Positions 7,676-16,629 of a stretch of 29,960 nucleotides of DNA are shown here, piece after piece. The stretch comes from Dictyocoela muelleri. Lineage: Eukaryota > Microsporidia. The notes below the pieces were generated by a model. The model was not told the DNA's origin and made no database searches. It saw only the letters and a list, made by a program, of their open reading frames with translations. The DNA is taken from contig SDVU01000017.1 in the NCBI GenBank assembly GCA_016256075.1, positions 1 to 29,960 on the forward strand, written 5' to 3'. The number at the start of each line of letters is the position of its first letter. Position 1 is the stretch's first letter. The position numbers and the translations under genes are program-made.

Positions 7676-9505
7676 TCAATTGGTTTTTAAAAATCTCCAA
7701 TAAATAACAAAAAAACTAATTCCACCAATAAAGAAATATTTTCCCTCAAAAAAAACAGTCAAAATAATTTTGAACAACAAACCAGCCATCTTCACGAAAA
7801 AATTTAGAGCAATCTCCAAATTTTTTTTGAAAAAACTTTTTAAGGCCAAAACAAAGACTTTGATAAAAATCTTAATTACCGAATACCAACAAAAAAGATA
7901 AGCTCTTTTATCAATATTTCCTGCATATAAAACTGTGCTAAGTGCTTTTTTCAGGTCACGTTCACACCCAATGCCATTTTCATAACAATACGCTATTGAG
8001 CATATTCCATTTATGTTGTTGTAAAGACTACTGGCATAGTAAAGAGCAAATGCCGATCTAAAGTTTTGTATTGTTCCTATTCCGTAATAATAACAATCAG
8101 CAAGATTTACAATGTACTCGTCGTTACCTGATTTCACAAGTTTTTCAGTAGTTTTAAAAAATAATTTGTCTATTTTTTCTTTTAAAAAGAGTTTATCAAT
8201 TGATTCGAAAATAAAGGATTCTTCATCTTGCATTTCATCTTCATTGTTATAATTTTTATTCTTGTTTTTATTACCTTTAAACTTCTTCTCATCGATAAAA
8301 ATTTCTGAAAATAAATTTTCTTTTCGACTAAGCACGTGTTGTAAATTCTTCATAGCACTTACCGATCCGGTCTCAACAAGTGTCATCAGAATCAGGAGAC
8401 ATTCTGCAGTTCGTCCTTCTTTATAAAAATTATACGCAATCTTTTCAAGTCTAGTTATTACAGGATGATATTCACAAATAACCTTAAAAAATTTTACAGC
8501 ATTTTTATAATCACCATTATCAAGTAGCTTCTCACCATAAACATATGCTGCTGGTAAATGGCCAGATGTAGCACTCTTAATCAGATAAGGTATACCTATT
8601 TCTTCAAAATTATAAAAATCTTTATACAAACGGTAAAGGTTGTATTTTGACTCACTGTTGCCCAATCGGACTGCTCTTTCAAAATAATGTTTTGCTGCAT
8701 TTAAATTTTTATGTGGATCACAGAGATACACCATCCCTAGACCGTTACATGAAATTCTATCCCCACGATTTGCACCTTCTGAAAAATAATGCATGGCCTT
8801 GGTCAGATTTTTGCGAATTTTGTCTTGATACCCGTAATAATACAGCTCACCCATGATGCTCATCGCAAAAGTGTCACCATTTTCAGCAAGTTTCTTAACA
8901 ACAGGTAAATATTCAACAACATCAACATTTCGATTGTAAAATTCATTTAGAAATAAATTAATCTCCTTTTTATTATTTGAGCTTATTATACTCATAACTA
9001 GTTCTTTATTATAAACCTTATTTTTGTCATTATTTTCGTAAATAATTTTATCGATAAACATCGATTTGTCAGTCTCAAAGAGATTGAAAACTTCTTTCGC
9101 AAGACCTTTAAGAAGATGTGCAATTCGTTTAAGATCGATTTCTATGTTGTTCATAATTAAGAAATCAAATAACTGAGTATTATTTGAAACTATTAAATAT
9201 TGTATAGCTTTATCAGGATTATTAAAGTTTTTTTCAAGAATGAAGGCGTAAAGATAGTCTTCAGGTTTGTTTAATGATTTTATAAAATTCTTTTTGTTTG
9301 TGAAGAATCTTTTAATCAACGGCTTTAATCTTTTTGTGCTATCTTCAATGTTAAAATAAATATCGTCAACCTTAACTTCATCCTTTTTTATTTCTTTATT
9401 CTTGATATTTTTCTTCATTTCTTTATTCTTCATTATATCTACATCTTTGTTGTTATTTGTAATTGTTAAGTTTGACGCAATAATTATGATAAAATAAAAG
9501 AACAT
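7676..9505 (-). CDS. Sel1-repeat membrane protein, SEL1L/Hrd3-like candidate
   Basis: A single-exon gene of 609 codons and the only intact host gene seen. The start is the ATG that gives MFFYFIIIIASNL, a hydrophobic signal-like N-terminus; an in-frame TTG five codons earlier is unlikely. Residues 25-50 are Lys/Asn/Glu-rich. From about residue 195 to 340, helical pairs of Sel1-like repeats are visible (NGDTFAMSIMGELYYYG, KAMHYFSEGANRGD, AAKHYFERAVRLGN), with two more at about 455-530 (DCYYYGIGT, AYCYENGIGCERDLKKAL). A low-complexity linker separates the blocks (about 408-430). The C-terminus is hydrophobic (540-590), ending in a membrane segment near 592-605 and a short tail, RFLKTN. Lumenal Sel1 repeats with one C-terminal membrane anchor is the layout of Hrd3/SEL1L, the adaptor of the Hrd1 ubiquitin ligase in ER-associated degradation. 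That role is inferred from layout. Another secreted or membrane Sel1 protein is possible. Confidence 0.85.
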   Translation of the reverse strand: MFFYFIIIIASNLTITNNNKDVDIMKNKEMKKNIKNKEIKKDEVKVDDIYFNIEDSTKRLKPLIKRFFTNKKNFIKSLNKPEDYLYAFILEKNFNNPDKAIQYLIVSNNTQLFDFLIMNNIEIDLKRIAHLLKGLAKEVFNLFETDKSMFIDKIIYENNDKNKVYNKELVMSIISSNNKKEINLFLNEFYNRNVDVVEYLPVVKKLAENGDTFAMSIMGELYYYGYQDKIRKNLTKAMHYFSEGANRGDRISCNGLGMVYLCDPHKNLNAAKHYFERAVRLGNSESKYNLYRLYKDFYNFEEIGIPYLIKSATSGHLPAAYVYGEKLLDNGDYKNAVKFFKVICEYHPVITRLEKIAYNFYKEGRTAECLLILMTLVETGSVSAMKNLQHVLSRKENLFSEIFIDEKKFKGNKNKNKNYNNEDEMQDEESFIFESIDKLFLKEKIDKLFFKTTEKLVKSGNDEYIVNLADCYYYGIGTIQNFRSAFALYYASSLYNNINGICSIAYCYENGIGCERDLKKALSTVLYAGNIDKRAYLFCWYSVIKIFIKVFVLALKSFFKKNLEIALNFFVKMAGLLFKIILTVFFEGKYFFIGGISFFVIYWRFLKTN

Positions 9506-9520
9506 GTAGGGATAAATCAA
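9506..9520 (-). promoter_or_regulatory. CCC motif just upstream of the Sel1-repeat start
   Basis: The 15 bases before the ATG read TTGATTTATCCCTAC. A CCC within about ten bases of the start codon in an AT-rich leader resembles the C-rich start-proximal signal reported for microsporidian genes. With a single gene in the window this could be chance. Confidence 0.3.
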
Positions 9521-10170
9521 ATATTTTTTTAAAAATAAAGTTTTTAAAACGAGTGCTGATGTTATTACATTTTTAATTTAATAATGATTTTTAAATTGAA
9601 TTAATCATAATTTTTAAGGATATTCTTAAATTGAATTTTTAATCATTTTAATGATAAAAGTTTTATAAAGTTAAATAATAAGGTGTTTAAAATTTTAAAT
9701 AAATTAAATGCTGACAATATCCATAATCTAACCCACATAGTTGTTTTCAACTATGATTTTTAGAACTTTTGTTCATGGTGCATAAGTTATACGTCACTTC
9801 TAATCTACCAGATATTATTTACATGTCATTTTCGGGTTATCAATGACTCAGCAGTATACATGTATTGCTTTCACCAGTTTTTTTATTTTCACTACTTATT
9901 TTGCCGCCCTTATATTAACGCCGTCATGCTCCAAACGTGCCCAATCCCAACCGTGCGCGGAAAAAAACATGGCTATTCACTGTAATGATTTCTCCATAAC
10001 AAAAAAAAAATATCCAAATAATGTTCTACTACGACATAGCCACCTCTATTTATGAAAACACTGCCTATAAAAGAAAATCACATTATTCTTATTGAAATAC
10101 GCATGAAATTACGCGTGATCTTGTGTGTCTATAAAATATTTTTATACACTTAATTAAGTATTGCCAAACC

Positions 10171-10272
10171 CCAGATCGACAAACACCCCAGATCAGCACC
10201 CACCCCAGATCAACACCCACCCCAGATCAACATCCAACCCAGATCATCGCCCACCTCAGATCAGACACGCCT
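10171..10272. repeat. 17-bp tandem repeat, six units, CCAGATCAACACCCACC type
   Basis: CCAGATC starts at 10171, 10188, 10205, 10222 and 10239, with a TCAGATC variant at 10256: exactly 17 bp apart each time. The remaining ten bases vary around RACACCCACC. The array is C-rich on the plus strand, in sharp contrast to its AT-rich surroundings. It lies about 265 bp inside the left end of the TIR element. Confidence 0.95.
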
Positions 10273-10945
10273 CTAATGACTTCAATCTAATTGTCTCTTT
10301 CTAAAATGAGGTTAATGCAATCCGCCGTTTCGTCACTTTTTGACAAATCAGCATTTTTTGTACACAATTAAAACTATATAAATTTCAAAAAAATCCAAAA
10401 TTTTTTTTAAATTCATTGAATAAATTATTTAATTATCATTTATTCTCTTTTTAAAAGAAAAGTTTGATATTTCATAAAAGCATAAAATTTAATAGCATTT
10501 AAAAAAACCAGCAATTAAATGATAAAAAATTTATTTATGTTTTTAAAGTTTTCATTTTTGATTTTAAGCACGCATTTATTAAGCATTTGGGTGTATTGTT
10601 TCATAAAAACATCATATAATTCTACGCTAATTTAATTTCAAAATAAATGGGAATTTAAAAGTCGATGAATATAAATAAGATTTTTTAAAAATAAAACAGA
10701 TTAATTCCTTGCCTTAAAATTTAAAATAACATATTTTTTTATATTTTTTATTATACTTTTTTCTCCATAATTGTTTTTTCATACCCTTAACTTCAAAAAA
10801 GCGTAGAGAATCTCCTCCAAAAAAGTATAAAATAAATTTTTGTGCCATACCCTTATAAATTTTAGACGTAATTAAGAGGTGTGACCTTTCATTTATTTTA
10901 TGATGTCATAATATAAAGATAAATTATTGAAAAGTATGTGGTGCC

Positions 10946-10969
10946 GATCTGGCGTGGAATATGATCTGG
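10946..10969. repeat. Inverted counterpart of the 17-bp array, two units
   Basis: GATCTGG at 10946 and 10963 is the complement of the CCAGATC unit and keeps the same 17-bp spacing. It faces the six-unit array from the other end of the TIR element. Confidence 0.85.
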
Positions 10970-11680
10970 TGTTCGACAAGTATTAAAAAAATAATATTAA
11001 CACTGAGATAACCCCTGATTTAATGCTTATTTAAATATGAATATTTTATTTTTTTTCATAGACAGAGTTTTCATAAATAGAGGTGTCTGGTTCGTTGTAG
11101 AAGACATCTTGTTTCACCTTTAATACAGTGTTTCGACACTTTATATTAAAAATTTGTAATTTTTATGCACGTTTAAGACTGGAAAAGATTATGACAGGGC
11201 ACGAATTATTAATGGGCACAATTAGATATGGGCACGATTCAAATTGGCATGTTTGGTAATAGGGGCGCTTTCCCCATTCCCTCGCTACACCCAAGAGAGT
11301 CTCTATTGATTCTCTGTCAAATTATATATATTACATGTTGACAACATCCATAGCTGACAACCAGGAGAGTGTCTCCTACTGCGGTCTGTGCCCCTTGGTT
11401 CTTGGTTTTCTAATAATATGTCACTTCCTAAGCTACCCAGAAGTCCAGCTGTATACACGATTTACGTTTTATCAATGACTCAGCAGGATACGGGTAATTA
11501 GCAGCTTTTCATGAATTCTTATTTTTCACTAATTTTTGCCTAGATGCGTCTCCGCACACTCACAACACCTAAAATAGTCCCTTATGTTTACTTTTCATAT
11601 TATACCTAGTCTTAATCAGCTATACTACACTTAAACAGCTGTATATTTACTATAATTATATAGTTATGACCGCTTAATGG

Positions 11681-13331
11681 GCTGCGCATCAACTCGCCTC
11701 GAGCCGAGTTGATGCGAACCAAAATTTAAAAAAAAAAAACACAAAAAATGCATCAAATCCCCACGAGACGAGTTGATGTATTTTTTTTTCTTTTTTAGAC
11801 ACTCCTATGAAAAATCAAATAAAATTTTTGAAAAGGCAACAAAACTCTCGGTTGTTATTATATTGCAATTATATATACAATTTTGATAAAAAATGTAATG
11901 ATAATAAAACAAAATGGAGATACAAACTTGGAAGTTGTCATCTAGATTGATTCTTACGGCAGAAGAAACTATCTTTTCTGAAACACCACATGTAAACCAT
12001 GAAAAAGTTATGAAATTTGAAATCATTACAATTATCGCTAAAATGAAATAAAGGAAAAAGCAATTAAATCAACAGAAAAATCAAGCACTAATGGAACTAA
12101 CGTTTTAAAAAATTACTCCAAAAATATTTATACTTTATTACTAACAGAAAGATCTTTAACAAATTCATTTTCCCAGTTCGAATAAATAATATACCAAATT
12201 TTATACATAGTAATCCTGATATACCCGAAACACTTCATTTTAATCTGAGAGGCGAAAAAATTTTTAGGCCAATTCCGGAATTAACGATCCGTTAAGATTC
12301 TGTGTTTTCTTCACCGAATATCAAAAAAGTATTATTCTAAAAGGTTCAAAATGCTGGTTGATTGATGGTACTTTTAAATCAGTTCCATCTTTTTTTGACC
12401 AGTTAATCACGATACACGCCATTTATTTTGATCGTTTTTGGCCAGTATACCACATACTTATGAAAAAGAAATCCGTTGATGAATATATTTTTGCCTTTAA
12501 AAAGATAAAGGAGTATATGCCCTTTTCTCAGAAAACATTCATTTATTTTGAAAAGGCTTTAAATAAGTCTTTAAAAATTTCATATCCAATGAGTGCGCTC
12601 CATGCTTGCAATTTCCACTTTGGTCAAATGATCTGGAGGAATATTCAATAACATGGACTTTCTGAAATTTATAAAGAAAAAAGTTGGAATAGAACTATAT
12701 TACGAAAATGCCTTGACCTTCCATACTTCCCACCCAATCAAGTGAAAGTAATATTTGAAAAAATACATTTTTCGCTTCTTAATAATGAAAAAGATGATAA
12801 TTTATTAAGATTTATAAATTACTTTAAGAAGAGTTTTATTAGTAGTGATAATAATGAATCGGAAGCAATTTATGAAATTAATTTTTGGTCATGTTATGAA
12901 CGAGTGCTTAACGACATACCCAGGACGAATAATATTATCAAATCTTGGCATCACATTTTAAATGCTGAAACAGTAAATTCTCACCCAAACATTGCAAAAT
13001 TTTGTAATATTTTATCAAAATAAGAAAATAATTTGAAGTTTAAAATTTCTCAGATAATTGGTGGAAAATGTCTTGAAATTACGCGAGCAAATTTTTAGAA
13101 AGAATCATATTTAAAAGTATATATAAAAAACTACTGGGAATTAGATATTGAATGTTTCTTTAAGCTATTCTATATAAAGTTGGGGGTAAATGAAATTAAA
13201 TAAATTTATTAATTATTTTTTTTGATTTTAAAAAACACATCAACTCCTCGTGGCGAGTTGATGCTTTTTTACGTAATTTTTTCAAAATTTTGGTGCGCAT
13301 AAAATTGCCCCGAGGCGAGTTGAAGCACACC
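11681..13331 (+). mobile_element. Mutator-like element with palindromic terminal repeats
   Basis: The left end (GCTGCGCATCAACTCGCCTC) and the inward-read right end (GGTGTGCTTCAACTCGCCTC) are related over about 45 bp up to ACCAAAATTT. The left end is itself a 30-bp palindrome (11686-11715) of the motif GCATCAACTCG. A second, inverted copy of the same motif sits about 60-100 bp in from each end (near 11750-11780 and 13235-13265). The interior encodes a MULE transposase relic on the plus strand. The element splits SINE copy 2 between its two body units. No 9-bp target duplication could be made out. Confidence 0.82.
12200..13203 (+). pseudogene. MULE (Mutator-like) transposase relic
   Basis: An N-terminal fragment LHFNLRGEKIFRPIPE (about 12230-12280) precedes one frame change. 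From about 12268 a single frame runs to the final TAA at 13201-13203, broken by TAA at 12649-12651, TAA at 13021-13023 and a TAG near 13096. It contains CWLIDGTFKSVP with the first catalytic Asp (12352-12387), FEKALNKSL, then ALHACNFHFGQMIWRNIQ, the C-x-F-H block typical of MULE enzymes. After the catalytic core come IPRTNNIIKSWHHILN and HPNIAKFCNIL, also typical of this family. The residue just before FEKAL, normally the second Asp (DFEKA), is Tyr. Any N-terminal DNA-binding domain before 12200 is too decayed to read. Confidence 0.87.
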
Positions 13332-13528
13332 GTTATACAAAAACTTAATCAGCTATACCACACTAAAACAGCTGTATATTAGACTGTAATTATATAGTGC
13401 TGACTGCTTAATGTCATTCTTTCATTATTTATTAAAGAGTGACGTCAGCGGGATTCGACCCACGATGCTTAATTTTTACACTAAGAGTGCTAACCACTGA
13501 GCTAATTTGGTTGATTTATTTTCAAATT

Positions 13529-13871
13529 AAAAAAATTTAATCAGCTAAACAAAATGGAACAAATGTATATAAATTAGGTTCTACAATGGTTTGTGCCACT
13601 CAAAAAAATTGGGATGGGTAATGAAAGTATATTGAAAGAAGCATGAAATCTTCTGATAAAGAAGGCTTCAGGATTTTTTTTATACTTTCATTACCCATCT
13701 CAATTTTTTTTAAGTGGCACAAACCATTGTAGAACCATAAATTCTATATTTTTATAGTTATTAACCGTTAAATGTTAAACCCCAATTTTTTATTAAATTG
13801 ACGTTTGTGGTATTCGAACTAGATACGGAAATGTTACATTAAAGTGTGTAAAATACTGAGATATCTAGCAC
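13529..13871 (-). mobile_element. tRNA-derived SINE, copy 3, split by a MITE
   Basis: On the minus strand it starts GTGCTAGATATCTCAGTATT (box A region, closest to copy 1), has the box-B-like TAGTTCGAATACC, and continues with CATTTAACGGTTAATAACT, matching the family body CATTAAGCGGTCATAACT. After the MITE (13576-13736) the body resumes as TATATACATTTGTTCC and AGCTGATTAAA, where copy 1 has TATACAGTTGTTCT and AGCTGATTAAG. The 3' part beyond this point is absent: SINE copy 2 starts there, so copy 2 probably landed in copy 3. Confidence 0.75.
13576..13736. mobile_element. Foldback MITE, family 2, with target duplication
   Basis: 161 bp with arms of about 60 bp: GGTTCTACAATGGTTTGTGC and then GATGGGTAATGAAAGTATA, repeated in complement on the other side with only a few mismatches. 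The central 40 bp contain GAAGGCTTCAGG. It is flanked by ATAAATT on both sides (13569-13575 and 13737-13743). Removing the MITE and one repeat rejoins the SINE body, which confirms the insertion. An eighth base differs, so a 7- or 8-bp duplication is possible; the latter would suit a hAT-type mobiliser. The arms do not resemble family 1. Confidence 0.9.
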
Positions 13872-13934
13872 ATACATTTATTGATATTAATAATTGCTAA
13901 ACTTGATATTTGTCACCAACTTTATACCTTAGAC

Positions 13935-14980
13935 CAGTGTTTACAAACCTTTTTTTAGCCATTGCCCTCTTATGGTTTAAAAAAACATTTCTGCCCAACC
14001 ACCTTCAAAACAGATGTAGTTTAAAAAATTGGAGAATTTTTTTTAATTAATATAACAAATTGATAGCAAAAATTAAAATTTTTTATTTAGCGAGACGATT
14101 GACTCTGATGCTTTATACAGAGTGATTTAATATTAGGTTCAAAGTTTATAAGTTTAAGTCTTAGATCACCTATTTCGATGACATCTAAACGATTTCTTTT
14201 CTTGATAAATAAATCATTAATTACACTAAATCCATATTCAGATAAATAGGTAGTGGGAAATAGTAATAATAGTTTTATTGCATAAGATGTTGGCATTGGG
14301 TAAATTATATTTATCTCATCGCTAAGCCATGCCATTACACCTTTTAAACCAAACAGATTTTTTATTGACTAATCATTTTGTATCTCAGCGATTTCTTGAG
14401 GATAGTTGTCATTTTTTAATTTCGATAATCTATAAGCATCGGCCGTGTTATCTATTTAGGAAACATAATTTCTTTAAGATCTGAAAACCACACTCCTAAC
14501 TCTTATATAGTAATTTTAAATGATCGATAATCACAGACGTTGCTGAGTCTATCAACATACATTTCTTTACCCATTAAAAATCATCAATTTTTTTTGAAAG
14601 TATTTGTATAGTTATTTTTAAAAGCGTAATGAAGCCGAAAATTTTCGCTTTGACTTCGATAAGATTTCTTTTTTTCCCTTTGAGTCTTATTAAGAGAATT
14701 GAAGTTTTCAAAGATATCAGTTAAACAGCTTAGGTAAGCTTTACCATCTTGCTTCATTCAGTATTTAATCTCAATCTTGTTGGAAAGAAAGACACTAACA
14801 CTATCAAAAAGTCGGTTCTACAACGTGTTAGTCACCACCTGTTTAAAATAAGAAATCGTCATCTAGAGGAGGAGAGAACATAATTCTAATTTGAAATAAG
14901 CTATAAATGACGAGATAAACTCAGATATATGAAAATAAGTTTTACATCGCTTGTATCTGATGATATTTTTAAAATGCTGC
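13935..14980 (-). mobile_element. hAT element, 3' part, cut by the palindrome axis
   Basis: The element's 3' end is at 13935, reading CAGTGTTTACAAACC, a typical hAT terminal sequence (CAGTG-TT-...-ACC). It is followed by GCCATTGCCCTCTTATGG, much like the ends of ZBED/Charlie-type hAT elements. The transposase relic on the minus strand reads toward this end. The 5' terminal repeat and the N-terminal half of the gene should lie beyond 14980, but there the sequence turns back on itself. Confidence 0.8.
14087..14816 (-). pseudogene. hAT transposase relic (ZBED5/FAM200-like), C-terminal half
   Basis: The last 82 codons are intact (ATG 14335-14333, TAA 14089-14087): MAWLSDEINIIYPMP, then LLLLFPTTYLSEYGFSVIND, KKRNRLDV and DLRLKLINFEPNIKSL. 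This is the hAT C-terminal dimerisation domain in the version found in ZBED5/FAM200-type transposases. Upstream, in broken frames, lie NRLFDSVSVFLSNK and DGKAYLSCLTDIFENFNSLN (about 14815-14725), which match the preceding helical part of the same family. Several stops and frame changes separate these. The catalytic DDE core upstream is not in the window or is unreadable. Confidence 0.85.
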
Positions 14981-15000
14981 GCAGCATTTTAAAAATATCA
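14961..15000. other. Axis of the palindrome
   Basis: The two arms join between 14980 and 14981 within a short GC-rich core, TGCTGCGCAGCA, flanked by AAAA/TTTT tracts. There is no loop or spacer. The axis falls inside the decayed hAT transposase region, so each arm carries only the 3' part of that element. Whatever lay beyond the axis in the parent sequence is missing from the window. Confidence 0.95.
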
Positions 15001-16026
15001 TCAGATACAAGCGATGTAAAACTTATTTTCATATATCTGAGTTTATCTCGTCATTTATAGCTTATTTCAAATTAGAATTATGTTCTCTCCTCCTCTAGAT
15101 GACGATTTCTTATTTTAAACAGGTGGTGACTAACACGTTGTAGAACCGACTTTTTGATAGTGTTAGTGTCTTTCTTTCCAACAAGATTGAGATTAAATAC
15201 TGAATGAAGCAAGATGGTAAAGCTTACCTAAGCTGTTTAACTGATATCTTTGAAAACTTCAATTCTCTTAATAAGACTCAAAGGGAAAAAAAGAAATCTT
15301 ATCGAAGTCAAAGCGAAAATTTTCGGCTTCATTACGCTTTTAAAAATAACTATACAAATACTTTCAAAAAAAATTGATGATTTTTAATGGGTAAAGAAAT
15401 GTATGTTGATAGACTCAGCAACGTCTGTGATTATCGATCATTTAAAATTACTATATAAGAGTTAGGAGTGTGGTTTTCAGATCTTAAAGAAATTATGTTT
15501 CCTAAATAGATAACACGGCCGATGCTTATAGATTATCGAAATTAAAAAATGACAACTATCCTCAAGAAATCGCTGAGATACAAAATGATTAGTCAATAAA
15601 AAATCTGTTTGGTTTAAAAGGTGTAATGGCATGGCTTAGCGATGAGATAAATATAATTTACCCAATGCCAACATCTTATGCAATAAAACTATTATTACTA
15701 TTTCCCACTACCTATTTATCTGAATATGGATTTAGTGTAATTAATGATTTATTTATCAAGAAAAGAAATCGTTTAGATGTCATCGAAATAGGTGATCTAA
15801 GACTTAAACTTATAAACTTTGAACCTAATATTAAATCACTCTGTATAAAGCATCAGAGTCAATCGTCTCGCTAAATAAAAAATTTTAATTTTTGCTATCA
15901 ATTTGTTATATTAATTAAAAAAAATTCTCCAATTTTTTAAACTACATCTGTTTTGAAGGTGGTTGGGCAGAAATGTTTTTTTAAACCATAAGAGGGCAAT
16001 GGCTAAAAAAAGGTTTGTAAACACTG
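14981..16026 (+). mobile_element. hAT element, 3' part (mirror arm)
   Basis: Mirror of 13935-14980, ending GGTTTGTAAACACTG at 16026. Confidence 0.8.
15145..15874 (+). pseudogene. hAT transposase relic, C-terminal half (mirror arm)
   Basis: Mirror of 14087-14816 on the plus strand; the intact C-terminal stretch runs from ATG 15626 to TAA 15874. Confidence 0.85.
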
Positions 16027-16089
16027 GTCTAAGGTATAAAGTTGGTGACAAATATCAAGTTTAGCAATTATTAATATCAATAAATGTAT

Positions 16090-16432
16090 GTGCTAGATAT
16101 CTCAGTATTTTACACACTTTAATGTAACATTTCCGTATCTAGTTCGAATACCACAAACGTCAATTTAATAAAAAATTGGGGTTTAACATTTAACGGTTAA
16201 TAACTATAAAAATATAGAATTTATGGTTCTACAATGGTTTGTGCCACTTAAAAAAAATTGAGATGGGTAATGAAAGTATAAAAAAAATCCTGAAGCCTTC
16301 TTTATCAGAAGATTTCATGCTTCTTTCAATATACTTTCATTACCCATCCCAATTTTTTTGAGTGGCACAAACCATTGTAGAACCTAATTTATATACATTT
16401 GTTCCATTTTGTTTAGCTGATTAAATTTTTTT
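16090..16432 (+). mobile_element. tRNA-derived SINE, copy 3, split (mirror arm)
   Basis: Mirror of 13529-13871 on the plus strand, with the MITE at 16225-16385. Confidence 0.75.
16225..16385. mobile_element. Foldback MITE, family 2 (mirror arm)
   Basis: Mirror of 13576-13736; target duplications at 16218-16224 and 16386-16392. Confidence 0.9.
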
Positions 16433-16629
16433 AATTTGAAAATAAATCAACCAAATTAGCTCAGTGGTTAGCACTCTTAGTGTAAAAATTAAGCATCGTG
16501 GGTCGAATCCCGCTGACGTCACTCTTTAATAAATAATGAAAGAATGACATTAAGCAGTCAGCACTATATAATTACAGTCTAATATACAGCTGTTTTAGTG
16601 TGGTATAGCTGATTAAGTTTTTGTATAAC

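Larger units (their letters stand above)
9904..11268. mobile_element. Unclassified long-TIR element with 17-bp repeat arrays at both ends
   Basis: The left end (CGCCCTTATATTAACGCC, from about 9905) and the right end read inward (CGCCCCTATTACCAAACATGCC, from 11268) are related. Further in, both ends carry CGTGCCC motifs, then a shared block CCTCTATTTATGAAAAC (about 10044-10060 and the complement at 11067-11083). Deeper still are arrays of CCAGATC spaced 17 bp apart (10171-10272, six units; 10946-10969, two units on the opposite strand). So about 300 bp at each end is an imperfect inverted repeat. The 650-bp interior is AT-rich and shows no protein. I recognise no family. It looks like a non-autonomous element mobilised by an enzyme encoded elsewhere. 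It interrupts SINE copy 4. No clear target duplication is seen, so the outer limits are approximate. Confidence 0.65.
9708..11305 (-). mobile_element. SINE copy 4, 5'-truncated and split by a TIR element
   Basis: Read on the minus strand, bases 11305-11269 (GACTCTCTTGGGTGTAGCGAG) match the SINE body of copy 1 (GACTCTATTAGGTGTGGAGATGAG). After the inserted element, bases 9903-9708 continue the SINE (GGCAAAATAAGTAGTGAAAA, then CTGCTGAGTCATTGATAACC, AGAAGTGACGTAT and ATGGATATTGTCAGCA). This copy is more diverged than copies 1 and 2 and lacks the tRNA-like head and most of the body. It abuts the 3' flank of copy 2. Confidence 0.65.
11324..13510 (-). mobile_element. tRNA-derived SINE, copy 2, split by a Mutator-like element
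   Basis: On the minus strand the head (13510 to about 13435) reads CCAAATTAGCTCAGTGG, a good box A, and later GGGTCGAATCCC, a box B with one T missing from the T loop. The acceptor stems do not pair and the D and anticodon arms are weak, so this is a tRNA-like SINE head and not a tRNA gene. The body (CATTAAGCAGTCAGCACTAT) is cut by the Mutator-like element and resumes at 11680 with the second tandem unit, then the family 3' part (CTTCTGGGTAGCTTAGGAAG). It is flanked by an aged target duplication: AATTTGAAAATAAATCAA versus AATTTGACAGAGAATCAA on the minus strand (13528-13511 and 11323-11306; 14 of 18 identical). Confidence 0.8.

Noticed and set aside
8647-8856. 69-codon frame opposite the Sel1-repeat gene
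   Set aside because: It is antisense to well-formed Sel1 repeats; a shadow of the real gene.
9506-9520. TTG start five codons upstream for the Sel1-repeat gene
   Set aside because: An ATG five codons later gives a clean signal-like N-terminus; TTG starts are rare in eukaryotes.
9843-10055. 70-codon frame
   Set aside because: It spans the junction between SINE copy 4 and the long-TIR element and has no recognisable composition or motif.
10171-10272. CRISPR array
   Set aside because: The 17-bp units are contiguous with no unique spacers, in a eukaryotic transposon context. The 43-bp repeat at 7488-7612 fails for the same reason.
11805-12026. 73-codon frame on the minus strand
   Set aside because: It lies antisense to the upstream decayed part of the Mutator-like element and has no family likeness.
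13435-13510. A functional tRNA gene
   Set aside because: Box A is good, but the acceptor stem does not pair, the T loop lacks a base and no plausible anticodon arm forms; it is the head of a SINE.
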